In this document: in pieces, positions 37,919 through 47,839 of the stretch
How positions within the stretch are numbered: position 1 is the first letter of the stretch
Layout of the letters: every line of letters begins with the position of its first letter
Assembly: GCA_963924555.1 (NCBI GenBank)
Contig: OZ004583.1
Span: 3,815,501 to 3,879,500 of the forward strand
DNA: 64,000 nt
Direction: 5' to 3'
Source of the DNA: Crambe crambe
Taxonomy: Eukaryota; Porifera; Demospongiae; Poecilosclerida; Crambeidae
Notes under the pieces: model-generated
What the model was told of the DNA's origin: nothing
Seen by the model: only the letters and a program-made list of their open reading frames with translations
The model's database searches: none
Position numbers and translations under genes: made by a program

Positions 37919-39134
37919 TTATTTACTGTAACCAAATGGTTTCCATCTTTTTTTCAGTCCATGTGGAGTAATGACCTTGTGGTCAGTACTTGGTGTGGGA
38001 ATCTTTACAGATGAAGCACTGACAGATCTAAGTATTTGCATGTACCCTTGCAGTCGTGGGCCTGCAGAGAGAGGTACATGTATACTTCCACCTGTGACAT
38101 GGTACAGACACACCTTTCTGTAGCTTTCCTGCCTTTGACGAGGGTGATAATACCACATACTGCAAGAGCCAATCAACACTATTTTAGGGAAAATGGGCTG
38201 AGCTATTGTACTCACATTTTGTGAGGATAAACATTTCTGTGCCTCTTGAAAAGGTCTTATCTCATAGATACTGCCTTCCTGCAAAATAATATTTATGTAC
38301 GCTAAATAAAGACTTTGTACCTACCACTCACAAAATGTGCTAAGTATCCTATACAGCTTAAGGGGAATTTGCATGAGTACCTTTTTTACTTCAGTTACTC
38401 CGTTCAACTGTATCTTCTGTTGATCCAATGTATTAAGGTCACACTGCATATCATTTCAAAGTAGTTATTGAGGATGAGCAAACACAATGTTATGGGTCGA
38501 CTTTTTGCACTAATTCTGCTTTCTTGCCATACATCTGAAGACTGTGGACACCCCAGGATAGCTGTGTATCTATTAACATCTGAGGATAGCTGTTCATCGA
38601 TTCCAGGATAGCTATAGGCTAGGCCTAAGAAGGCAAGACCTTATACTGTGTCCAGATTTATCTGATAAAACATTTGGTGCATGGGAGGGTTGCACACAAG
38701 TGTATTGGTTTTGCAGAAATGAAATATTGTGTCCCTGCCCCTAACGTGACATAATTATGCAAGATTTTCAGTCTTGTAAAGGAATTTCGACATATCCTCT
38801 TTGTGGAAAGGAATCCTGACCTGTACCTGGCCGGCCCTGCGCGCGCGTGCACTAGCACTGTGGCGTAGTCGACCCTTTACCAACCTCGTGGCTACATTGC
38901 ATGCATATTGACTATAACTGAACGAGGATTTTGTACATAATAGTGGACCCACTCTAGACTTACATCCTTGGGTAGCTGGAAAACCCAGAGTTCTCGATCT
39001 TTCCAGTTTCCTACAACTTGCTCAGTCGAGCAAAGCTTGATATCGCTTCTTTTCGCATCTTCAAGTATGGAACGTGAATCTCTAATCTTCCTCTTTTTCT
39101 TAGCCGGTCTCTCTTGCTCATCACTAGCGGCCAT
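37919..39134 (-). CDS. POLR1G: RNA polymerase I subunit POLR1G/RPA34-like, short form
   Basis: Five exons join in phase: 39134-38964, 38443-38381, 38278-38216, 38159-38114, 38061-37919, giving 161 residues. The N-terminus is basic (RPAKKKRKIRD, a likely nuclear signal). RELWVFQLPKD matches the ELWLI-PAD-type motif at the start of the dimerisation domain of RPA34/CAST. YVVLSPSSKAGKLQKG and GYMQILRSV follow the strand pattern of that domain. The C-terminal TPHGLKKRWKPFG matches the conserved PPGLRPRF-type end of the domain. Human POLR1G carries a long lysine-rich tail after this point; here the protein stops. The partner would be POLR1E/RPA49 in Pol I. Identification rests on these motifs and on length; it is plausible but not proven. 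Confidence 0.68.
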
Positions 39135-39343
39135 AACCTAATCTGGCGTATTCGGCGCTCGGGCGCGGGGCTGGCTACGCGCTGCGACCATTTACCTAAT
39201 ACATTCATTGGGCGTTTCCAATCCCGTAAAATCTATGCTTGCGCGACTTCGTCGATCTTCTGTGCGCATACGCATGCGCATGTGTTTTTTTTTGTTTTTT
39301 TTTTTGTTTTTCACACGTCCTGGAGAAGATAAACGAGTGAGTC
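39135..39343. promoter_or_regulatory. Divergent promoter between the POLR1G-like and KY-like genes
   Basis: A 209-bp GC-richer stretch (GCTCGGGCGCGGGGCTGG) between two outward-pointing start codons. It includes GGGCGTTTCCAATCCCGTAAAATCTATG (as two blocks, 39209-39237), which is the terminal sequence of the P-like element family found at 54-59 kb. Confidence 0.55.
39208..39237. repeat. Solitary terminal repeat of the CATAGAT element family
   Basis: Reads GGGCGTTTCCAATCCCGTAA then AATCTATG, matching the right ends at 55530-55560 and 59008-59044. No left partner was found, so it is a remnant, or a look-alike captured in the promoter. Confidence 0.6.
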
Positions 39344-42300
39344 ATGGGCACTAGCTCCTCGAAAACTGACACGATCACGGTGAAGCCTGGTTTGCCAGAA
39401 GCTGAATCGTGGTCCACCCTTGATGCTTTTGTAACTTCAGAAACCGGAAGAAAGAGAAGACAGACTGTAGCAGTCAATACATATTCCCAGGGTGAACAAG
39501 TACACCAAGTGAAGACAACAATGAATTACCCTGATTCAAAGCAAATCTCCAGTGTGGCTCTCGATCTTCACTTGCAGAAATCAAAAACTTACGCTGCACA
39601 CCAATCTGATAAAACTCAAGCAGTAAAATTTAGCGAGGATATGAAATCCTCACAGGGTATGGTTATATTCTTGCTAAAGTTGCTATTGTTAAGTTTCTCT
39701 TACTCTTATAGAACCACCAATTGGACAATCAAAAATGAATCGAGAAGGCATGGGAAAAAAATCAGCGATGAAGCATACTCCGAACAGCAGATATGATTTA
39801 GGTGATAATCTCTGATTTATATCCAAAGTATTGATAAACAACATTATTTAGGAAACAGTGAAAATGAAAGGAATGCTGTGTTAAAGCATGCTAGTACATC
39901 CATGGATATCAAGCCGACATTAAAAAATGCTGCAATCAGCAAGTTCGTTTTTGATATATTTTGTTTAAATAGTTTATTGCTTTGTCGTAGCAGGCTAGAT
40001 TTAAGTGGTGACAAATCAAAGCAGAAGATACTAAAACGTTATCCAACATCCATAAGTGCTACCAGTAGAGAAAACCAGCAGGATGATCAAAGAAACAAAT
40101 CAGAGAGTGAAGAGCCATACAAAAGAGCTCAATTCAAGAAAAAAGGTAGGAGTTTCTTTGACCTAAGGAAGGCAATGGTAAATAGAGAAAAGGTATCTCT
40201 TGAACTCAGAAAGTCTTACATTCAGTTGCCAAGTCCACAGCCGATGAATGAAAATCAAGCTGGAGCACATTGTCATTCACTTGTATATAAGAGAGAGAGG
40301 GAAATTAAAGTTTATAGCAATGTGGCAAAGTTTGAGGCTATAATAGATAAAGATCTACCTCCAGGGTTTGATATTTTCACTGAAATAAGTGCAACAGAAA
40401 AGAAATCTAAAAACATCATGGAAGGGATTAAGGTGAGAAGTAATGAACTAAGGTGCAGGGAAGAAATAGATGCATTAATGCAGTTGTGGAAAACCAATGG
40501 TTTTCTTTCCAACATTGAAAAAAAAGTTTCTGAAATTCCTCCTGGAAAGGCTACTACAATAGTTGAATTATCTCATCAATTGACAGCTTCTGATGCTGTA
40601 TACCTGCGTGATATTTCAAATAACCCTATACACATTCAAATTGCTAAAGCTTATGCTGTTTATTATTGGACAGCATCCAATATTACCTTTGATTCAGTAT
40701 CATGGACTTCATATTTACAAGGAGCAGATCTGCCATTAGGTAGGGATGTATTAGTGGAGCGTAAAGCTGTGTGTCATGAGTATTCTCAGTTTTTCAAGCA
40801 ATTGTGTCTTGATGCCAAGTTAGACGCTGAAATAATAGATGGTGAGGTGAGAACTTGGCAAGAATTAACTGGTGGTAATGACAGAACATTAAGTGTTCAT
40901 TCATGGAATGTTGTAAGTTGTTTACACCATTATATGTGATAACTACTAATCATTGATAATAATATTCATTTCTAGGTCAAAATTGGAAATATTTCACTGC
41001 AAATTGATTGTATGCTAGGTAGTGGTTATTTCAATCAATCTCTTGGATACACAAAGGCTTATACCAACCATTACTTTGCCACAGCTCCAAATTATTTCAT
41101 TCTTACTCATTGGCCAGAAAATCCATCACATCAGTTATTAGAATCACCGGTGTTGTTGCATGACCTCCAGACCATTATTCCCGTCCCCATGACCACTATA
41201 GGACTCGGTATACAGCCTTCTTCTTGGAGTGAAGTAGTGTACATATCAAAAGAGTCACAATATCCTATAGCATCAATTGATCTTGATGTGCCAGATGAAC
41301 TTATGATATCTGCTACTCTTATTCCTGGGTCTAGCATATCATGCAACTATTTTGATCGGTATGTTTACATTAGAAGGTACAAGAACAAATGTAATATTCA
41401 AGCTGTTGCACCACTGAAAGGGCAATATAAACTGTGCATATATTATAAAGAAGAGAAGACACCTTGCTTATCATACATCATTCATTGTGATACTGATCCG
41501 AAGGTAAAAGTTGGGTACCCCCAAATCTATGAACTTGCATTAAAAGATTATGACTTCAACCTGATTCATTGGAATTATCCAACTCAGATGTGTGTCTGTC
41601 AAAATGTTTGTGGATACTTAAATATTGTATTTGAAGCTAAATCCGGTATGGAGTTTAACCATTGCATAATATCTGGTAGGGTCGCTGACCCCACCTCATG
41701 CAAGCAAGATGAGATTTACCACTACAATACAATATTGGTCAGCAATAAAGGTACTGATGCCGACCTGTACCAATTACAAGCAGTATTTCCAAGTGAAGGC
41801 TGGTGGACTGTTCATCTCTCAGGAGAGAATCACAAATTCAGGTCTATCTCTTTGCTGAATTACTATGTGTATGTTAATGTGGGACTGCCTACATGTTCAT
41901 ATCCATATATATTAGCACCAGGTGTTATATTTAACAATATTAAGCCAATTACTGCTACTGGTGAAGATCTTTTAGAGGTGCCATTTATTTCTTCTAAATA
42001 TCTCGACTTTCAGCACTACCTTACCCTCAACCTGGAAACTGCTGAGTCTGTAGATGGCTATTCTAACATTGTTTTTGAGGGTAAAGTAAGAAATGAGAAT
42101 ACTTATATCTATCTTCTCAAGATTATATTTTCAAGACCAGGGAACTGGTTTGTACACGTTCTGAGTAAGGATAAAGATTCTATTCAGGAATATACACATC
42201 TGTTTAAGCTAAATATAGCTGTTAAAGGAGCAAAGGAGAATACACGTTTCATTAATTATAATGATTCAATTGGAAGACCTTTTAATATCGAAATTTTGAA

Positions 42301-43351
42301 TGGTGGTGTTTTAACGTTTCTTGATGATGGTCAGCCATTTACCTATGAGTTTAAAGCATCATCACATGTGAATTTCTTCCACGCTCTCAAATTTCAGGAA
42401 AAGGAATCAAGTGATACTCTTGACTATCATACATTCCTCTCTTCCCAGCATGACATCAAAAACACCATACAGTCATCCATCACTTTTACTCTGCATGCTG
42501 TCTTTCCTTTTGTTGGTAAGTGGTCGGTATTGGTCCTTGCTGCTGAGGAATACTCGGGCAATTACAGTCTGATTTTTTCTCTTGATCTAAACGTAAAATC
42601 TCCTACACCACAACTATGCTACCCAAGGATTCATTCAATGTTTTATAAAAATAATATGATACTAAAGAGTGAACATGCAGTTTTGAATAGCTCTTGCAAA
42701 GGTGGAGAAATCAAGGTTCCATTCAGGGCACCAGAAGGTATTTATTTCACCTGGAATATGGAATACCTTCCAACAGGAAAAAAATCTCTCTCAAATGCAT
42801 TTATTCACCATTGTCCTTCAGTGGATGCTGAAGGGCACAATTGTTTATTACACATAATATTTCCTAGACCTGGAGATTGGCTAATTCGACTGTTTCTTAA
42901 ACAAATATCTGATTCCATGCAAAAAACAGTGAATTTTCAATCTGTACTCGAGGTTAAAATTCAGAATATTTTTTTTAATAGTCAAGTTTCTTTCCCACAA
43001 ATATTTGAGCCATTCTACTCCACTTTTGGCTTGAGTTTTGATGAAAAGGATCTCCCCCTAATCTCAGAAATACAACAAACTCCCTCAGAGATGGTTATTA
43101 GATTTTACAGCCCGGTCATGAGTGTGAAGTTTACCCATGACATTGATGTTAAAAGTACAGAGAAAAATAATGTTGATGTAGATTATACCAATCAGTGCAG
43201 GATAATGTCAAATCCATTAACAGGCCTTCATGAAGTAATTGTTCAAGTAGTCACCAAGGGAGAATGGACAATTTCAATCTATGCTAGACATGATACGGCT
43301 AATGGAAGTTGGATAATAGTATTCAAGCATGTAATCATCACAGTAGAGTGA
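39344..43351 (+). CDS. KY/hillarin-type transglutaminase-like protein, predicted N-myristoylated
   Basis: Exons 39344-39656, 39712-39801, 39852-40912 (with an optional in-frame 48-bp intron 39943-39990), 40976-43351; about 1263 residues. The N-terminus MGTSSSKTD fits the N-myristoylation consensus (Gly2, Ser6, Lys7). The central transglutaminase-like domain has the catalytic set Cys (AVCHEYSQFFKQLC), His (HSWNV) and Asp (LQIDCMLGSGY). It is followed by YFATAPNYFILTHWPENP, the extension typical of the KY/hillarin/cytokinesis-protein-3 group. The C-terminal ~620 residues are beta-rich and seem to hold about five repeats, each opening with a (C/S/G)(Y/F)P-I motif (GYPQIYE, SYPYILA, CYPRIHS, SFPQIFE). 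KY-type proteins act at muscle Z-discs and in cytokinesis; in a sponge a membrane-linked cytoskeletal role is likely, but this is inference. Confidence 0.85.
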
Positions 43352-43463
43352 TAACACTTATCGATAGCTATCATATCATAACTTGTAGCTATATAGTAAC
43401 TGAAACTACAGTTTAGTGTCATGGCTATCTAGCTACATTATACATTTTCTATAATCTAAACAA

Positions 43464-45283
43464 TTATACATCTGTTACTGGAATTGGTATTTCATACTCA
43501 GCTGCTTCAATTACTGCTGATACTGTTCTCTTCTCTTTGTCACTCTTTTGCAATTCCAAGCACTGATGTCTGAAGGTATTGCCTCTATCTAGAGATCTGG
43601 CTTTTTTGGTAACATGCTGCAGTTCTAGTTTGAACGAGAGAGTTTGTGGTTTATTCAAGTGTTCTCTTCCATGGGTGTTATCTGATCTGGTTAGAGTAAA
43701 AGGTTTTGGTTTTACAGGTAAATTTGTGACTGGATCCACATTTTCATAATGTGGCAGCCCAGAAGATTGATGAAGACTTATTACATCATCATACAAGTGG
43801 ACGGCCTCTGGATCCAGTATATGTTGTTCTAAACTCTGCTGTCTGTAAAACACTTCCTCGTAACAAATATTGGCAGTAGTAGTTATCCTCTGCACACCTT
43901 TTGTATCATATTGCTCCGTATTTTTTGAGTTAACCCCCTTCTGACATTTGGATATCACTATCAAACAAGTAGTCAGAAGCAATACGAAGAACAAACTTGA
44001 TAGTGTCGCTGATATTGTAATGACCAGCACATTAGGCTCCAAATTTTGCTCTATAGAAATAAACAAACCGGATTCATAATAACATTATAGCCTAAACTGA
44101 TTCATACCTTGTAATAATGAAGTGGTAAAAACTTGAATCAAAGGGAATGTATGAAGTATTTTTCCTCCCGAAAGTCCAAAGCCACTGATTTGATAAGATT
44201 TCCCTGGTGATAATTGTTCAATTTTTCCATTAGCAATTCCATCTATAATTTCAATACTTAATCTTCCCTGTTCCTCAGAATCATCTGATAATTTCCATTC
44301 TAATAAACAGCCATCAGCCCTTGAAGCCAGTAGGAATTTACATGTCACATTGCCACTAGTTGTATCTGGACACACGTCAATGGATTGCAGGCCTGTAGTG
44401 ACTACATAAATAATTTTTCTATTGACTACCATCCTTTAATACTGTAGTTCATTCCCTTCTGACTCACGTAAAATCAAATCTCTGGAGAGAATAGTTCCAT
44501 TACTCTGAAAATACAGAGAATAGTTGTGATCCTGCTCCAACAGGTGTAGTGTACATGAAATCAGCCCCTTATCAGCTTGAGTTGAATTTAAATTCCCAAG
44601 ACTATATCTTATCGTTTCACCTTCAGCAGAGGAAAGGATTGCTTGTATTTCATCACAGGTTTTTGTAAACTGTATTTATAGAACACGCTGTTCTTTAAAT
44701 GTAGCTAACTAGCTAATAATTAAACACTCGGTATCTCAGCTGTTTTCTCTCCTTGAGTTAAAAGGTAACCAGCCCAGTTGCATTTGAAGCCAGAGTAAAT
44801 TGAATACTTAGTTTCTATTATGACACCTCTATCTGTTGATTGAACATCTATGAGCATGCTCACTATGGCTCTGTTTTAGTGCCTCTGCATCTTCTCTTGT
44901 GCAAGTATCACTAGCTATGTATTAACCAGAAAACTTACATTGATAGCTTTAATTATGATATCAACACTGACTTTTCCATTATTGTCCACTCTAGTGTTAT
45001 TCAGTACCACAGAGTCTATATTGTAAGAAAATCAAGCAGTGTTAAGAACTTATAATAGACTAGTAGTCTTGGGGTAGCATAATTTTAATCACAATATCGA
45101 CATTTGCTTTCCCAGTCCTAAAGTATTAAAAGTAAATAATGGGACTCATGAAAATTAGGAACTGATATAGTAGGATTGATTATTCTTACCAAAAGGTGGT
45201 AAAGCTGCAGTTAAGGAGACACGTAGATGTCTGGCTACGAATAAAATACTCAGTTTCAAAAGAAATCTTGTAAGAAACAGCAT
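43464..45283 (-). CDS. Single-pass membrane protein with FN3-like ectodomain and tyrosine-motif tail
   Basis: The 3' exons are firm: 44669-44468, 44425-44108 and 44050-43464 join in phase. They encode an extracellular part with paired cysteines and an FN3-like segment (SPGKSYQISGFGL), a hydrophobic span (VLVITISATLSSLFFVLLLT), and a cytosolic tail of about 160 residues. The tail holds YEEV, YDDV, HYENVDP and EYEIPIP, the last like an SH2 or phosphotyrosine-binding site. Upstream, 45283-45190 encodes a start Met and a hydrophobic leader (MLFLTRFLLKLSILFVARH), and 45018-44941 a further ectodomain exon (VVLNNTRVDNNGKVSVDIII); their joins to the rest could not be phased. An exon around 44720-44880 (FKCNWAGYLL) may also belong. 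It has no kinase domain. It resembles no named family I can recall. Confidence 0.6.
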
Positions 45284-45559
45284 TTCAGCTACCTAGCTAT
45301 ATCACAGTAAACTTTTAAGGATAGTGGTAAGTCTATGTGAGACACCAGGTGATTTTATACGACTTCACACAAATCACAATAAGGTTTCTTCATTTGGTCT
45401 GTAGGAAGGAAACATGAATAGAATTATGAGAACAGACCATGGACAATGGACAAAGACCGGGAAATCGAAAATCCTTTCTGATTATTCTCTATAACCACAT
45501 GTTTAGTGTTCACACAGGACTGTGTATTTGTGACTACAATTTGTCTACAATATGCATAT

Positions 45560-45960
45560 CTGTGAGAGCAGAGGGTAGAAAGTTCAAGATTTTATGATAA
45601 TCTAAAAAAGCAGCAAGAGTGAGCCTTAGAATAGCAAGAACAGAAGCTACAAAGTCACAAGTATCAGGCAAGTTAACAGAAAGCAGGAAGAGAGCCAAAC
45701 AGCAAGAGCAGAGGGAGTACTATAGTATAGATGAGCAAAAAAATCAACATGAAAGCCATAAATAGCAAGAGCAAGCTCAAGATTTATGATCATCTAAAAA
45801 GCAGCAAGAATAGAAGCTACAAAGTCCTGAGAAAGCAGAAAGAGAGCTAACAAAACTAAACAAACAACTATAGCTATGACCAATATAAATACTCTAGCTT
45901 GTTAGAAAGTCATTGATGTGATAGAATACTATGGATCATTACTTCAGTATACCATAATTA
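45560..45960. repeat. Interspersed repeat, copy 2
   Basis: Shares blocks with 26636-27050, including AGAAGCTACAAAGTCACAAG, AGCAAGAGCAGAGGG and the end CATTGATGTGATAGAATACT...CTTCAGTATA. Internally the AAGCAGCAAGA-AGAAGCTACAAAGTC block occurs twice (about 45606-45662 and 45800-45830). No open frame was seen. Confidence 0.65.
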
Positions 45961-46178
45961 TAGCTAGTGGGTATTTTCGAGGGCAAAAGTTTCGTGGAGA
46001 TATGCCCCCAAAACTATCTTCCTACCCTATGAATATCTTTTCAAGGCCTGATTCATAACCAGACCAGTGCCTTGGGTAGTCTCATGTAGCCAGACCCAAT
46101 TCTTTCTTTTATAACCCACCTGATATAAAAAGGATAGATAACAAGTAAAGAAAAAACGTTATTCAAAATAAAATTTAA

Positions 46179-46962
46179 GATGTGGGGATGACAATAGTTA
46201 ACTGGTCAAAAGAGTTGGAACAAGGGCTGAATAGAATGTGGGTATGTCACCTAGTGACCACACCCGGATTCGACTTCATCCTTGGTTTTTGACCAATTAA
46301 CCATAGTCTCTCTCATTCATTTGAAGATGTTTTTTTCTTTATTTGTTTCTTTTAAATTTTTTTTTTTTTTTTTTTTGCAGTGCTGTATCTCATTATAGCT
46401 GCTTGTTATATTATTTTTGTGATTTCTAGGTGGTTTATGTATATATCTAAATTAACTAACCAGTCATATCATAAGAGTATGTAGTCTTGTCCTCAGGCCT
46501 AGCTGGGATGAGGCTAATACACGTGGGGGAAAAGGGTTTCAAAAAAGATGTAGGGATGACCACTGCTCAAAAAAGTAAGGAAACAGGAAGGATAGCTGAA
46601 CAATATAATAATTGGATATCAAATACATGCGCATGCGTATTATAGAAAAGACGGCTTCCTAATTGAATTAGTCGAGTGCTTATGGCGCAAATTGTGGGCA
46701 AAAAATCGCAGAAAAAATGTAGCGATGATCCCTTACTAGTCTCATAAATCGATCGAATAAATCGATCGATATTAGCATTGCATGGAAAAGATCTTGGCTA
46801 TAAGTAAAATTTACCTACTGATGATACTGCAGGCGAGGAACTAATCGATCGATGTTCTCGATCACTCTATGCAGTACTGCTTCGTTCTCAGCAGGATCTA
46901 GGATATGGCAAAAATCGCAGAAAAAATGTAGCGATGATCCCTTTAATACCAGTCTCATAATG
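46179..46962. repeat. Dispersed short repeat (GATGTAGSGATGA units)
   Basis: Two near-identical 35-base copies start AAAAATCGCAGAAAAAATGT and continue AGCGATGATCCCTT, at about 46706 and 46910; both run into CAGTCTCATAA nearby. Looser matches (AGATGTGGGGATGACAA at 46179, AGATGTAGGGATGACCA at 46547) share the core. They may be ends or internal repeats of one decayed element. Confidence 0.5.
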
Positions 46963-47390
46963 AGCTGGATAGGTTAAACTTGGTCCTAGAAAATTACGCA
47001 AAGCAGGTATACTATTTGACAAAGAAAGGTGTAGTAGTTAGTAACAATGTAGTAGAAAGTTGATATGTATCTTTTAAAACAATTTACTAACATGTACTTC
47101 AAGTCCTCAACCACATTAACTATGGATGATAGAACTACTTCAGGAGATAAAATTACACAAAGTATTTATATGCAATTTTAACTGCTAGAGCACACTTTAA
47201 CTCGAGTTTTGCTCTGACAATAATCCCAGGGTCTTGGCATCTTGTAGTATAGTCTCCCTGGCAGAGTTCAGCCTCTTCATAGCCACTTAACCACTAAAGT
47301 GATCTTTCCTGTTCATGGAGATACAGCTGCAGCGCAATACGCGCAACACGGATATCACACGACCGGAAGTGCTTGTTAATATTAATTTAA

Positions 47391-47430
47391 TAGGCGTTTC
47401 CAGTCCATGTAGGAACCTATATAGTCTATG
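47391..47430. repeat. Solitary right end of the CATAGAT element family
   Basis: AGGCGTTTCCAGTCC...ATAGTCTATG, followed by GTGGTAC. It matches the right ends of the elements at 52017-52054 and 59008-59044 less closely. No left partner was seen upstream. Confidence 0.5.
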
Positions 47431-47839
47431 GTGGTACACACGGGTGTTTTGATCCCAATAATTATTATGCGCATGGACAGTAACTTGTTTTCACTATGCC
47501 TAGTAATACCATAGCAACGCTGTTTCCTGGTTTAGCACTATGCACTTAGTGACCATTTCCGGGGTCATAGTACTTTACCAGCCACGTGGCAATAGAGAAG
47601 AAGAGCAGCTCTACAAACTGGTGAAAAAACGGGGGAAAAAGAACAAGTGTGAGAATATTTACACGCGCTTGAACTTTGAAGGAGTCTAACTCTTGTTTAT
47701 ACCATCCAGAAAGTTTGTAGACAGGAGAATAGCAGTGGAAAAGAAAATCCCATCATCCTGCTTCTAGGTAATATCAGTATTATAATTTTTTCCAGAGAGT
47801 TACAGCCATATGTATATATGCATGTTATTTGGTTCAGTG

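Larger units (their letters stand above)
45284..47390. other. Gene-free stretch rich in repeats
   Basis: No host gene was recognised. The stretch holds interspersed repeat copy 2, a set of short GATGTAGGGATGA-type repeats, several ATCGATCGAT palindromes (46744-46775 and 46850-46862) and an A/T run at 46355-46378. Confidence 0.55.

Noticed and set aside
46744-46862. Repeated ATCGATCGAT palindromes as protein-binding sites
   Set aside because: Short self-complementary words in a decayed repeat region. No neighbouring gene or spacing supports regulation.
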